Positions 49,715 through 59,220 of a stretch of DNA of 64,000 nucleotides are shown here, one piece after another. Under the pieces are notes generated by a model. The model had not been told where the DNA came from. It made no database searches and was given only the letters and a program-made list of their open reading frames with translations. The stretch spans positions 124,001 to 188,000 of the forward strand of contig NZ_LGIQ01000002.1 in NCBI RefSeq assembly GCF_001187725.1, read 5' to 3'. A program made the translations under genes and the position numbers. Each line of letters starts with the position of its first letter. Position 1 is the first letter of the stretch. The DNA is from Brevibacillus reuszeri. Lineage in GTDB: Bacteria > Bacillota > Bacilli > Brevibacillales > Brevibacillaceae.

Positions 49715-51277
49715 TTAGTTCACCATCCTTTCTTTCAGCGTAAGGCCGCATCTTAACTCAAATCCGATTTCTGTTCGGGAAATCACTCTAATCCGCTCAA
49801 CAAATCGACTGTAGAGTTCACCGTCGAAGCTGGTGAGCATTGCTGCTTTTGATGTAAAGTGCAAGAGTTCGCTGACTTCGTTTAGGTACCTGCTGTCGCT
49901 GCTGAGGAAGCGGACGAAGGATTCCTTCTGGCGTTGCAGGCGTTCAGCCTCCTGCAGCAGTTCATTATTGCTTTTATTGTATACAGCAGGGTCCAGGTAG
50001 CCTTTGGTCATCAGCCCGACAAGGACTTTCCGTTGATCCGCGTTTTCATTGAGCTTCTTCTCTAGTTCTTTAATGCTTGTCCGGCTGTCGCGATTATTCA
50101 TGCCGCGCAAGCTTGCAAGCAGGGGCTTCAGGACCAGTTTGTGTCCGAAGATCAGCTTGTTCATCATGGCAATAAAAGCGTATTCCAGATCGGAATCTAG
50201 GATGTATTTCATGGCACATTTCTCGATGTTGGCGATATGAGTGGAACAGCACCATGCGATATACTTTTTGCCGCTGGAATGGATTCTTCGTTTGAAGGTG
50301 CCGCCGCATTGCCCGCAAATGATGTTTCCCGAAAATGGGTAGCGGTTCTGGTATTTTTTGCTGCGTTTTTCTACGTTCTTCTCCTTACCGCGCTGTTCGA
50401 TGGCGATCTGGGCGGCTTCAAAATCTTCACGGCTAATAATCGGCTCATGATGTTCTTTAATTAAGTATTGATCTTTCTCACCATTATTGTGGTGACGGTT
50501 GAAGTGCTCATCCGTATAGGTCTTCTGAAAAATGGCATCGCCAGTGTATTTTTCGTTTCTGATCATCCCGCGAATGGTTGATGATTTCCACCGGCCACCA
50601 TGCTTGCCGGTCAATCCACTCCGGTTTAGTTCACTTGCAATTGAACAAGTGCCTTTGCCGGATAAAATTGCTGCAGAAATGAATCGCACGATTTCCGCTT
50701 GTGCCTGATTGACGATTAACTCACCATCCACGGCATCGTAGCCGTAGGGTGAACTCCCAATTTTGTAGGTACCGTTTTGAAATCGTTTTTGAATGGCCCA
50801 CTTATTATTCTGGGCGATAGAGACTGACTCGCTTTCAGCCAGTCCACTTAGGATCGACAGCATGAGTTCACTATCCATAGATCCGGTGTTGATGTTCTCT
50901 TTCTCAAAATAAATGAAGGTGCCAAGTCTGATTAGCTTCCGGACCAGTTCCAGACAGTCGGTGGTGTTACGTGCAAACCGACTGATGGACTTCGTTACGA
51001 TGAAGTCGATCTTCTTCTGTTCGCAGTCGGCGATCATCCGAAGCAACTCAGGTCGTTTTTCCTTTTTCGTACCCGTGATGCCTTCATCATAGTAAAGCCC
51101 AGCAAACTCCCATTCCGGATTGGCCCCAATGTAGGATTCATAGTGCTTTATCTGCGTTTCAAGACTGACTCGCTGTTCATCACTGTCTGTCGAGACCCGG
51201 CAGTATGCCGCAACACGAAGTTTGGGCCGTTCAGTTATTTCCGCTGTATTTTGGGCGATTTTCGTGACCTTTTTCAA
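49715..51277 (-). CDS. large serine recombinase
   Basis: Second full-length enzyme (520 aa). The nucleophile Ser is in [13 protein letters not shown] near residue 27, followed by [15 protein letters not shown], the recombinase domain (SPYGYDAVDGELIVNQAQ to YTGDAIFQKTY), a zinc ribbon (CGQCGGTFKRR ... CCSTHIANIEKC) and a coiled-coil tail. It is clearly paralogous to the 47710 gene. It is first of the three recombinase-family genes. A strong AGGAGGTGAG site precedes its ATG. The two enzymes may work as a heteromeric integrase. Confidence 0.92.
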   Translation of the reverse strand: MKKVTKIAQNTAEITERPKLRVAAYCRVSTDSDEQRVSLETQIKHYESYIGANPEWEFAGLYYDEGITGTKKEKRPELLRMIADCEQKKIDFIVTKSISRFARNTTDCLELVRKLIRLGTFIYFEKENINTGSMDSELMLSILSGLAESESVSIAQNNKWAIQKRFQNGTYKIGSSPYGYDAVDGELIVNQAQAEIVRFISAAILSGKGTCSIASELNRSGLTGKHGGRWKSSTIRGMIRNEKYTGDAIFQKTYTDEHFNRHHNNGEKDQYLIKEHHEPIISREDFEAAQIAIEQRGKEKNVEKRSKKYQNRYPFSGNIICGQCGGTFKRRIHSSGKKYIAWCCSTHIANIEKCAMKYILDSDLEYAFIAMMNKLIFGHKLVLKPLLASLRGMNNRDSRTSIKELEKKLNENADQRKVLVGLMTKGYLDPAVYNKSNNELLQEAERLQRQKESFVRFLSSDSRYLNEVSELLHFTSKAAMLTSFDGELYSRFVERIRVISRTEIGFELRCGLTLKERMVN

Positions 51278-51327
51278 GTTCTCACCTCCTTGTTAGTGTC
51301 ACATATTACCTCTGAAGCGGGGTATTA

Positions 51328-51549
51328 TCAACGGTTTCTTGGCATGATTTGCGCTAATGCTGGAGAGAATTTTTTTCGGTTTAATGCGGTGATCTTGTTC
51401 CATTCATCTTCAGTTATCAAGCCGTTACTCAACATAGATTTTACGATTTGCTGGGCCAGAAGATAATCGTACTCGCGCTGCAATTGCTCAATGCCGCCCA
51501 TCTTTTTTACAGCAATGACGAGTTTGTGTTCGATCGTTGTTTCTTTCAT
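51328..51549 (-). CDS. small SHOCT-like conserved protein upstream of the recombinases
   Basis: A 73-aa protein. The C-terminal half (LLAQQIVKSMLSNGLITEDEWNKITALNRKKF) has the form of a SHOCT-type short C-terminal domain. Such proteins often precede paired serine recombinases in mobile elements of Firmicutes. AAAGGATTGC precedes its ATG. It is probably in the same operon, 50 bases before the first recombinase. Its function is unknown. Confidence 0.65.
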   Translation of the reverse strand: MKETTIEHKLVIAVKKMGGIEQLQREYDYLLAQQIVKSMLSNGLITEDEWNKITALNRKKFSPALAQIMPRNR

Positions 51550-51689
51550 CCATTAGCAATCCTTTCATCCGAGTCTACAAGGCCAACCATGGCTGTTCTC
51601 AATTCCCAAAAATCCCTTACGCGCGCATATATGCGTATTTTGCGTCCTACTGTCTATTCTTTTTATATATTTCATTTTGATAGATACAG

Positions 51690-51852
51690 TAGGAACATAG
51701 GAACATAACCGTATTTCATGCCTAGCGGCGAGCCCGATGGACTGTTTCTGGAGATGTTCGTTACTCTCAAAGTGGGAACCATTATTTCTCCCAGGTACTG
51801 TTCTTAGGGAAGATCGATTCCTGGAAATACGCTAGGAACAGCCTCTAGGAAC
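51690..51852. repeat. TAGGAAC iterons near the primase-helicase 3' end
   Basis: Four copies of TAGGAAC on the plus strand: 51690-51696, 51698-51704, 51833-51839 and 51846-51852, grouped as two close pairs. They fall in the gap between the recombinase cassette and the primase-helicase gene and may mark a replication origin, an attachment region or a terminator-binding site. The 280-base gap holds no gene. Confidence 0.4.
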
Positions 51853-54195
51853 GAACACATATTGCGGGCCGTATAGTGTTGTTCTGACCTTGTTGGGCAG
51901 GCGATCCCAGCCGAGTTTTATCAAAATGGCGGTTAGCTCATTCGAATCGGTGCGTTTCAGATTGGCTCGTTCTTTTCCGAAACATTCACACCAGATCTCC
52001 ATGTTGCAGACGTTAGGACGTGTCACGACACCTTGACGTCCGATGCCGGACAGCTCTGTACCGCTTAAGAAGCTTCTGCGTTCAAATAAGTCCATCTTCT
52101 CCCAATCGTCTGGTAAAAGGGTGTCGAGGAACTCACGAATAAGACCTTCACTTTCATCCGACTCTAAAGCTTCACGTTGCTCCGCTTTTGCAAGTAGCCC
52201 TATGGATGCATCGAGATATAGCATTTCACCGGCATTGATGTATACAAGGGCCTCCGCCCATATCTGCTGGATATCTTCAAAAGTAAGATCCCATGAATGT
52301 TTGCTGCCGCCGCCGGGTGTTTTCACCGGCCAGAAGCGGCGGTTGCCCGTCGTATCGCGCAAATAGCCGGATTCCGCTTTTGTTGTGCCGAAGAAGATGC
52401 ACTGACGCAGGTGCGGTGTTGCCCGTTTGCCAAATGCCGCGCGGTAAATGTCATTTTGTCGTGAGAGGAAGGACCGCAACGTTTCTACTTCGGCTTTGCG
52501 CAGCCCGGCAAGCTCGCCAATCTCCAGAATCCAGTATCCTTGCAGTTTTTCTGCCGCGGTCTTATCCTTCGTATCGCCCAGGTTCAAGCTGTCCGAGAAC
52601 CATTCCCCCGCAAGCTTGGAGATGAGGGTGCTTTTACCTACACCTTGGGGGCCGTTCAGCACGAGCATGGAGTCGAACTTGCATCCAGGGTAGAGCACGC
52701 GGCAGATAGCGGCACAGATTGTCTTTCTTGTAACTGCACGGACATATGCGTTATCCTCCGCACCGAGATAATCGATCAAAAGCGTGTCTAGCCTCGATAC
52801 GTTGTCCCATTCCGGTAGATCCGCCAGAAATTCACGGATGGGATGGTAGGAACGATCATCGGTCACCTTAGCCACGGCAATCTGGTAGTTTCGCTGAGAG
52901 AAGGTACCGTAATGGGAATCAACATAGCTGATGAGCTGGGCATCGTCGGCATCTCGCCAATATTTTGAAGGGTGACTCCAAGGGACATGGCCTTTAATCT
53001 CCATGCCGTCGAGCTGCTGATTGTACACCAGCGCTTTTAAGTTGGGATCATGCTGCAAGATGAGCGTGATATTGTGCAGGTTGTTTTTCAGTACGGTTGA
53101 CCGTGATTCGTACTCGAGCTTCTTTTGCCAATCCGTATCGCTAGCTTCCTCGGTAAAATCATCCGATGCTCGTGACTGTCGCTCCTGCACCAGAAGGAGT
53201 TTGACCTGCTCATCACTTGAAGCGAATTCCGTCATCGCCTTGCAAGATGGAAGTTTGGTAATCGGAGTATCTTCCGGAAACTTGTCGTCCAGTTCCCGAT
53301 ATCTGTGCAACCGCACCAAATCAAAAGCATTTAACAATCTCCCGCATACAGGATCGGTGGCCTGATGGGAGTATATGAACTTTTCATCGTAAACTACGAC
53401 CCCGGCCGCGCTATCGGCAGGGATATAATCGAAACGTCCTGCCATAGTCGAAGGCTCATACACGTTAGATAAGAAAGTAGAAATGGCATCGGAGATGGTG
53501 TAGGTGCGGCAGAAGGCCCCGACAATCCCAGGCTTGGAAAGCGGATCAGTCTGCTCTGCTAAGGAGTGTTGCACGACTTCCGACTGCCGGGATGACACTG
53601 GCCAAGTGGATTCATCCTGCCAATCATCGTATTTGGCAAGATAATCGTCTGGGTTGAGCTCAGCTCCATCCTTGTCCTTATATAGAAATTCGCCGTTCCT
53701 GGAAGTAGAAGGCCAGTACATTAAGCGGTGGGCTTCGTAGGTACTGTCGTCAAATAGATCGATGCCAATTTCCTTCGCGACCATTCTCGAGACTGCAGCG
53801 TATTCGGCTTCGCTAACCTCGCGAGATAGGGGGATGATAAGCCGGATTCGGGGTTGTTCCGGTGTGTGCTTGTGCGTCGAATATGCACAACAGCGATAGG
53901 GAAGATCCATGAGAGTATCTTCCCAAATGCCAGGCGTACCGTAGTCCAAATCAAGCAGAATCATGGAGCGGCAGAGTACATATCCTTTTTTGCGGCGGCC
54001 GCCGCGGAGATGCCCCGCAACGTAGCCGCCCACATCCTTAACAGATGCTTGTTGATCTTTGGACATTTTGCGATATTCCTCAACCGTTTCAGTGGTGCGC
54101 ATCGTGACGCTGACCCGATTGCAGAAGTCTTTCCAGGATATATCGCCATTTTTCCACTTCTTATCCATCCGGCTATTGCCGTAAGCGATCTTCAT
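51832..54195 (-). CDS. prim-pol/VapE-family primase-helicase
   Basis: Replication protein (787 aa). The N-terminal third looks like an archaeo-eukaryotic primase-polymerase (MILLDLDYGTP metal site and PRIRLIIPLSREVS). The C-terminal half is a virulence-associated-E (superfamily 3-like) helicase with Walker A LNGPQGVGKSTLISKL and an arginine-finger region near GTTKAESGYLRDTTGNRRFWPV. This combination is typical of phages and of phage satellites, where it starts replication at the element's own origin. It overlaps the upstream small gene by 4 bp. Confidence 0.88.
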   Translation of the reverse strand: MKIAYGNSRMDKKWKNGDISWKDFCNRVSVTMRTTETVEEYRKMSKDQQASVKDVGGYVAGHLRGGRRKKGYVLCRSMILLDLDYGTPGIWEDTLMDLPYRCCAYSTHKHTPEQPRIRLIIPLSREVSEAEYAAVSRMVAKEIGIDLFDDSTYEAHRLMYWPSTSRNGEFLYKDKDGAELNPDDYLAKYDDWQDESTWPVSSRQSEVVQHSLAEQTDPLSKPGIVGAFCRTYTISDAISTFLSNVYEPSTMAGRFDYIPADSAAGVVVYDEKFIYSHQATDPVCGRLLNAFDLVRLHRYRELDDKFPEDTPITKLPSCKAMTEFASSDEQVKLLLVQERQSRASDDFTEEASDTDWQKKLEYESRSTVLKNNLHNITLILQHDPNLKALVYNQQLDGMEIKGHVPWSHPSKYWRDADDAQLISYVDSHYGTFSQRNYQIAVAKVTDDRSYHPIREFLADLPEWDNVSRLDTLLIDYLGAEDNAYVRAVTRKTICAAICRVLYPGCKFDSMLVLNGPQGVGKSTLISKLAGEWFSDSLNLGDTKDKTAAEKLQGYWILEIGELAGLRKAEVETLRSFLSRQNDIYRAAFGKRATPHLRQCIFFGTTKAESGYLRDTTGNRRFWPVKTPGGGSKHSWDLTFEDIQQIWAEALVYINAGEMLYLDASIGLLAKAEQREALESDESEGLIREFLDTLLPDDWEKMDLFERRSFLSGTELSGIGRQGVVTRPNVCNMEIWCECFGKERANLKRTDSNELTAILIKLGWDRLPNKVRTTLYGPQYVFVPRGCS

Positions 54196-54389
54196 TCTGT
54201 GCGCCCCTTACATTTGGTATTTAAGCGTTCAGCAGGATAGCCCTTGCGGTTTGATCTATCGATTCCCGAAAGCTTGCAGCTAAATGGCGTAAATTTGAAG
54301 GCTTTTGTGGCCTTTTCCTCTCTCGCCACGTTGATCAGTGCTTCGGCGGCTGTTGGGTCGGGGTAACCCTTGCTGTTATATTTGTCCAT
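54192..54389 (-). CDS. small phage protein
   Basis: A 65-aa basic protein (MDKYNSKGYPDPTAAEALINV...). The motif NSKGYPDPTA near the N-terminus is echoed by RKGYPAERLN near the C-terminus. GGGGAG lies 8 bases before ATG 54389. It overlaps the antirepressor gene by 14 bases at its start and the primase-helicase gene by 4 at its end, so translation is coupled. Similar small genes sit before VapE genes in Firmicute prophages. No function is known. Confidence 0.65.
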   Translation of the reverse strand: MDKYNSKGYPDPTAAEALINVAREEKATKAFKFTPFSCKLSGIDRSNRKGYPAERLNTKCKGRTE

Positions 54390-55158
54390 GGTCGCGACGC
54401 TCCCCAAGGAACTGGTTAATAAAATATTGCTGGCCTTTTCCCGTGACTTTGGTCGTTTTGCTGATAGTCACATGACCGTCCCAGTGGGTGATGGCGGTTT
54501 CCTTTACTTTGAATAAACCGAGTTCCATGGCTCTTTGCGTTGGCGCGTTATAATCCGTACCTTTGCGCTTAATGAGGTAACCATCTTGACGCAGCCGCTC
54601 GAAAAGGCGATTCTGACCGATATCAATGCCGTTTCCTTTAAGGATTTTTGCCAATTCCCCAATTAGAATGGTGCCTTCCGATACCGAAACCGCATCGGCA
54701 AACACAACCTTCGGTTTGTTCTGGGTAGCTTCCAACTCGAGGCGTTCTTTGGCGGTGCGTTCTTCCTTGAGAGTAGTCAGCATCTTGATCCAAGCATCGG
54801 GGTCGTTTATGATTTCTTCCAGTTTGCTATAAGTGATGTATGCGCCGTGTTTGCGAATGGTCGGCAGCACCTCGTGAGTTACCCAACGCTTGAATTTCTT
54901 CGCTTCGGGTTTTTCGGAACGGAGGATGACGTTATAAAGACCAGATTCGCTGACAATATACATTTCGCGGGCCTGACCACCTGACACGAGTTTGGATCGT
55001 GTCAGCTCATCGGAATCCAAACGCTCCGCTACCTTGTTTGTGTCGGTTAATTCCAGAGCCGCACATACATCCTTCAGCACCCACCATGGCTCACCGTTTT
55101 TCTGTACCGTCCTGATTTCGTTTCCTTCATAAGAGAATGCTTGCAATTCGTTGTTCAT
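54376..55158 (-). CDS. phage antirepressor (Bro-N + KilAC)
   Basis: A 260-aa protein. The N-terminal Bro-N domain has IRTVQKNGEPWWVLKDVC and MYIVSESGLYNVILRSEKP. The C-terminal KilAC domain (about 150-250) has TILIGELAKILKGNGIDIGQNRLF and DYNAPTQRAMELGLF. Antirepressors of this type inactivate the lysogeny repressor. No CI-like repressor is visible in the window. ATG 55158 follows AGGAGG. The frame extends 17 codons upstream without a site. A conserved RNA-like element lies in its leader. Confidence 0.88.
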   Translation of the reverse strand: MNNELQAFSYEGNEIRTVQKNGEPWWVLKDVCAALELTDTNKVAERLDSDELTRSKLVSGGQAREMYIVSESGLYNVILRSEKPEAKKFKRWVTHEVLPTIRKHGAYITYSKLEEIINDPDAWIKMLTTLKEERTAKERLELEATQNKPKVVFADAVSVSEGTILIGELAKILKGNGIDIGQNRLFERLRQDGYLIKRKGTDYNAPTQRAMELGLFKVKETAITHWDGHVTISKTTKVTGKGQQYFINQFLGERRDHGQI

Positions 55159-55175
55159 ATTGAACCTCCTGAAAA

Positions 55176-55235
55176 ATGGATGGTAGGGAGTTATCCCTTC
55201 ACCATCCACAGGACAGGCAGTATGATTTTGAGTAC
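55176..55235 (-). promoter_or_regulatory. conserved RNA-like element C in the antirepressor leader
   Basis: Minus strand: GGTACTCAA, then TGTCCTGTGGAT, then GGTGAAGGG. The last part can pair either upstream or, more strongly, with TCCCTACCATCC just before the AGGAGG site of the antirepressor gene. The same order of blocks is found upstream of the gene starting at 59386. It looks like a cis-acting leader structure. A protein-binding site is an alternative. Confidence 0.55.
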
Positions 55236-55242
55236 CAAGAGA

Positions 55243-57185
55243 TTAATCTTTTCGATAAAAATCTGTTTCATATCCATCGGCTCTGAGTAGAAGCCCTTTT
55301 GCCCAGGGCGGAGATTGCTCCATTTGCTTGCATAAAGCCTCGATGGACATTTGGCGATCAGCCTCAATCACAATTTCATCATGGATGTGCATCACTATGG
55401 AGCAGTCCCGGAGATTTTGCATGGCATAGCAGAGAATGTCGCGACTCATAGCCTGCACGATGTTCTCTACAAACTTGGGTCCGTAGCTTTCGATTCGCTC
55501 CCATTTTTTCGTGCTGCTAATGCCTTCGTAGGTAATACAGTCCAAGCCAAATCGATTCTCGCCGACACGCGGCTTCACATAGGCGAGCCGTCTGCCGGAG
55601 GGGAGTGAAATGAAGAGCATTCCGCTCTGATAAGAAAAGCGGATGCCGTGTGTTTCTGCAGTGGTTCGCTCTTTGACTGCTGTCATTGCAGCGCGGTCAA
55701 CATCCCACCATAATCTGACGATATTTGGGTTGGATGCACGCCAGGCAGTGACAAGAGGTTGGAGTTCGTGTCATCAACAAGGCCCATTTCCAGTGCGCCC
55801 ATTGCTTTCAACGCTCCGACCGACCCGCCGTACCCGAGAGCTAGTTCGGCGATTTTGCCTTTTTGCCGCAGGGGAGAGCCTTTCGTTATTTCCTCGATTG
55901 GAACGTCGAACATCTGGCTTGCTGATGCCTCATAGATTTTGCCGTGTGTGGCGAACACATCATTACGCCAGTGTTCGCCTGAAAGCCATGCGATGACCCG
56001 CGCTTCAATCGCCGAGAAGTCCGCTACAATAAACTTGCAGCCATCCTTAGGGACGAAAGCTGTACGGATTAGTTCTGATAGTACCTCCGGCACACGGTTG
56101 TAGAGCATTTCTAATGCTGCGTAGTTGCCGGAGCGTACCAGGCTTCGCGCTTGTTCCAGATCGGGTATGTGGTTTTGGGGGAGGTTTTGTAATTGAATTA
56201 ATCTGCCGGCCCATCTGCCTGTTCGATTTGCGCCGTAAAACTGGAACATCCCACGAGCGCGTCCATCGGCACAAATTACGTTTTCCATAGCGGTATACTT
56301 CTTGACCGATGATTTTGCTAATGATTGTCGGAGTTCTAGTACCTTGCAGAGCGGTTCTGAAGCGGTCTTTAGGAGTTCTACTACAGTTTTCTTGCCAAGC
56401 GTGTCGGTTTCGAGGCCGTTGTCGGACAGCCACTGTTTCATCTGAACTACAGAGTTGGGGTTCTCCAATTCTGTAAGCAGGCGCAACTGGACGGTTAATT
56501 CAGATCGTGAGCGCTCATCCGCTTCAATAGCGTGGTGCACGAGATCCATATCCAACGCCACACCACGGTCGTTTATCTCCTGATCCATGCAATATTCCGT
56601 CCAAACGCTATCCGGCATTGGAAACTTTTCCAGTTTTGCTTGAATGGAGATTTCAGTTTCAACATCACGGCAGTTGTATGCTTTGAATTCCGACCATTTG
56701 TCCGGGGCGTGAATTGGCAGGTTGCGCGTTCGCTGGTCGTTGACGGCCGTTGACTTGCATGGCATACAAAAATAGCGGATGAGGTGTTTACCTTCTGTTA
56801 GCTTCTGCTTTTCTAAACCAAGGACAGCACCTGTCCCTTCAAGGGAGAGGGGCAGACCCATATATGCCGACCAGATCATGGTGCAGCGCCATGACTGTGG
56901 GTCAAGGTATTGTCCTGAGGGGAATCTCAACCACTTCGATAAGCAGATTCGTTCAAACTGGGCATTGAATGCCCACTTCATCACAGCAGGGTCAGTAAGG
57001 GCTAAGCGTATTTCGTCCGGCAGCTCGTCACCACCGGCGAGGTCGACCACCTGAACCTCTTTGCCATCAACGGAATAACCGAAGAGAAGGATTTCAAAAT
57101 CTGGAGACTCGACATAGCGATAGACCCCGCTTTTGGCGAGGTCTACACTGCTGTATGTTTCAATGTCGATGCTGACCGTCCTCAC
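55243..57185 (-). pseudogene. phage family A DNA polymerase, broken by a one-base frameshift
   Basis: Two abutting frames (57185-55683 and 55686-55243) together encode a phage-type polymerase A with 3'-5' exonuclease. The exonuclease has SIDIETYSSVDLAKSG. Motif A is VADFSAIEARVIAWLSGE, the B-motif region RQKGKIAELALGYGG and motif C MHIHDEIVIEA. Near 55765 the first frame goes from MGALEMGLVDDT into unrelated residues. The +1-shifted frame gives the expected LQPLVTAWRASNPNIVRLWW joined to the second part, so one base is missing (AACTC where GAACTC is expected). No slippery heptamer is present. It is either a real inactivation or an assembly error. Confidence 0.85.
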
Positions 57186-57760
57186 GCGAGGAAGTCCTCG
57201 TCGATTTCGGTAGCAAAATCGTCTTCCGCTCTGGCCTTACCGCCAAGTGGTTCGCCGTCACGGATCTTCTGCAGATTGTTCAGTCCGCAGGCGATACCCT
57301 TGTTTCCGTTGCTGTTGAAGGCGTAGAAGTTGATGCTGGCGCGTCCATAGACCCCACTATATATCTCGGAGCGATTAAGGACGGGTTGCCGATCAGCGTC
57401 CACAATGCCCGGCGCGGTCGCAGAGTTGGCGTTGATGAAGTAAGCACCTGCATAAGCCGGATCGTCGGGGCGTTCGGTATCACCGTCACGGAGCGGTGTC
57501 TTGATGACGGATAGAGGCGGAGTCGTTTTGCCATTGCCTTTCAGTTTCGCTTCTCCTTCGCGATAGGCGGCTTCAATGGCATTCTTGATTTTTGCCACGG
57601 TAAGGGCATCCGACTTGGGGATGATGAGCGATACCGAGAATTTTGGAGCGCCACCGTTGATGGATTTCGCTTCCCAGACATTGGCATAAGACCAACGAGT
57701 ATCAGGGCCGGTGATGACTTTCAAAGGATTGCTACTAACTTTGTTTGCGTTATTGGACAT
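57182..57760 (-). CDS. DUF2815 phage protein (ssDNA-binding-like)
   Basis: A 192-aa protein of the DUF2815 family, with TRWSYANVWEAKSINGGAPKFSVSLIIPK and GIACGLNNLQKIRDGEPLGG. DUF2815 proteins accompany phage polymerase A genes and are thought to act as single-stranded DNA-binding proteins (OB-like), ending in an acidic tail (here EDDFATEIDEDFLA). ATG 57760 has AAGGAGGAAC upstream. Its end overlaps the polymerase start by 4 bp. Confidence 0.88.
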   Translation of the reverse strand: MSNNANKVSSNPLKVITGPDTRWSYANVWEAKSINGGAPKFSVSLIIPKSDALTVAKIKNAIEAAYREGEAKLKGNGKTTPPLSVIKTPLRDGDTERPDDPAYAGAYFINANSATAPGIVDADRQPVLNRSEIYSGVYGRASINFYAFNSNGNKGIACGLNNLQKIRDGEPLGGKARAEDDFATEIDEDFLA

Positions 57761-57773
57761 GGGATGTTCCTCC

Positions 57774-58895
57774 TTAATTTTCATAGAAATCTTGTTGTGC
57801 AGTTTGAATGGCAGGCCGTTTATCGCTATCCAACACTAACGTCGGTTTGCCTTGTGGTTTTTCAATGAAGCCACCAAGGACTTCTTCAAAGCGTTTTTTA
57901 CCAAGCAGATTACTCATGGCGGTGATGCCGAGAAGCTTACGTTCGTACGGGTCAAATCCCGCATCGGTGACTGCTTCAACCACTGTTGCTTCATCTATAT
58001 ACCTGCGATTGGAGCGGCCTTCGACCAGTTTCCACCCGTCCCACTGCTTACCGCCGATGGCAGCCTGCAGGGCATATTCTTTGATGTCCGATGCCCAAGA
58101 GATCAGGCTATCGATTTTGCCGAGGATGCTTTCAATCTCATCGTGTTCCAGCAGTGGGGGAAGCTTGAAGTCATGTCGGGCGAGTTCTAGGTTGTGTTCG
58201 GCTCTGGCCCGGCACTCGTGCTTTGCTTTACAGAACCGGCACCAGTCACTGCTCTTGAAATTCCCATCCCCTGCATAAGCGAGTTCGGCTGCGGGCCTCA
58301 GCACTTCCTCCGCCCATTGATATAGGGATTCTTTGAACACCGTATGGGTGGATACATTTTCGCGCCGGGGTTGGTAGATTGTCATAGAAACCGTATCGAT
58401 GTCGTAGATGCCGTCGAAGATTTCCAAGGCTCCCAGCGCATACAGCATCATTTGCGGGTTATCTTCGGCTTCCACAAGAACGCCCTGGCCGTGCTTGTAA
58501 TCCACGATATGGAGCGTTCCATCTGCGATAAGTACACAGTCTCCGGTACCGAAGCCGCCTTCAGCATATTTGGAAAAGTCGAGCCGCTGCTCGATTAGGA
58601 CGATAGGGTCGCCGCAGCTTTGTCTTGCAGTTTCTACCAGTTCGAGGATGTAGTCGGCATAACCGTTGGTACAGTCCTCCATCTCCGCGTTGTAGTGTGT
58701 GAGATCGGAGATCGGGTCATTGGCACAGATACCGAGCGCAACCTTCAGCTTGTATTCGCAGAGCGTATGAGCATCTGTTCCTTCTGCGGCGAATCCGCTG
58801 CCTTTATCCTCATATCTCTCGCAGAGCCTTGCGGAAGGCGGGCAATTCAACCACCTGTGGGATGAAGAGGCTGAAAGTAGTGCGTGCTTACTCAT
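57774..58895 (-). CDS. DUF2800 phage nuclease-like protein
   Basis: A 373-aa protein of the DUF2800 family, a PD-(D/E)XK/Cas4-like nuclease of phage recombination modules. Visible motifs: HRWLNCPPSARLCERYED, the metal-site DYKHGQGV (GTLHIVDYKHGQGV), and a C-terminal cysteine cluster SSDWCRFCKAKHECRARAEHN. The true start is ATG 58895, which shares ATGA with the preceding stop. The longer frame upstream lies inside that gene. It is part of the DUF2800-DUF2815-polymerase block of Firmicute phages. Confidence 0.88.
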   Translation of the reverse strand: MSKHALLSASSSHRWLNCPPSARLCERYEDKGSGFAAEGTDAHTLCEYKLKVALGICANDPISDLTHYNAEMEDCTNGYADYILELVETARQSCGDPIVLIEQRLDFSKYAEGGFGTGDCVLIADGTLHIVDYKHGQGVLVEAEDNPQMMLYALGALEIFDGIYDIDTVSMTIYQPRRENVSTHTVFKESLYQWAEEVLRPAAELAYAGDGNFKSSDWCRFCKAKHECRARAEHNLELARHDFKLPPLLEHDEIESILGKIDSLISWASDIKEYALQAAIGGKQWDGWKLVEGRSNRRYIDEATVVEAVTDAGFDPYERKLLGITAMSNLLGKKRFEEVLGGFIEKPQGKPTLVLDSDKRPAIQTAQQDFYEN

Positions 58896-59220
58896 TTCCC
58901 AGCACCTCGGCTTCAGCAAGCAGTGCCGGATATTCCGAAGGATCAATCTCCGACAGCTTCGGGGTACCATGTTTCTCAAGTAGTTCCCTGACCTTGTCTG
59001 TATGACCAGCGCGGCTCTTTTCTGCAAGAACGGCCCTGACGGTCTCAAGGGTGACGGGCTTGTCCTCCGGCAAGTGGTTATCAGTGTTTGGCTGCTCTGC
59101 AACCTCGGGATCATCGTGACTGCTGAACAAACTGCTCAAAGACTCCGATATGCCGATCAACGCCTCCCCACAACGCTTCAGTTCCGTTATGGCATAGGAT
59201 AGTTCACTCATCTTGCTCAT
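58888..59220 (-). CDS. small phage protein (rrp5-like in annotation)
   Basis: A 110-aa protein. The first half is a short amphipathic/coiled-coil stretch (LSYAITELKRCGEALIGISESLSSLF). The second half (VTLETVRAVLAEKSRAGHTDKVRELLEKHG) resembles proteins upstream of DUF2800 in prophages that are labelled 'rRNA biogenesis protein rrp5' without evidence. ATG 59220 follows AGAAGGA. It overlaps both neighbours by a few bases, so translation is coupled. Confidence 0.7.
   Translation of the reverse strand: MSKMSELSYAITELKRCGEALIGISESLSSLFSSHDDPEVAEQPNTDNHLPEDKPVTLETVRAVLAEKSRAGHTDKVRELLEKHGTPKLSEIDPSEYPALLAEAEVLGNE

Noticed and set aside
55243-55686. Separate small gene of 147 codons
   Set aside because: It begins in the middle of the polymerase fold and carries its motif C, so it is the C-terminal part of the frameshifted polymerase.
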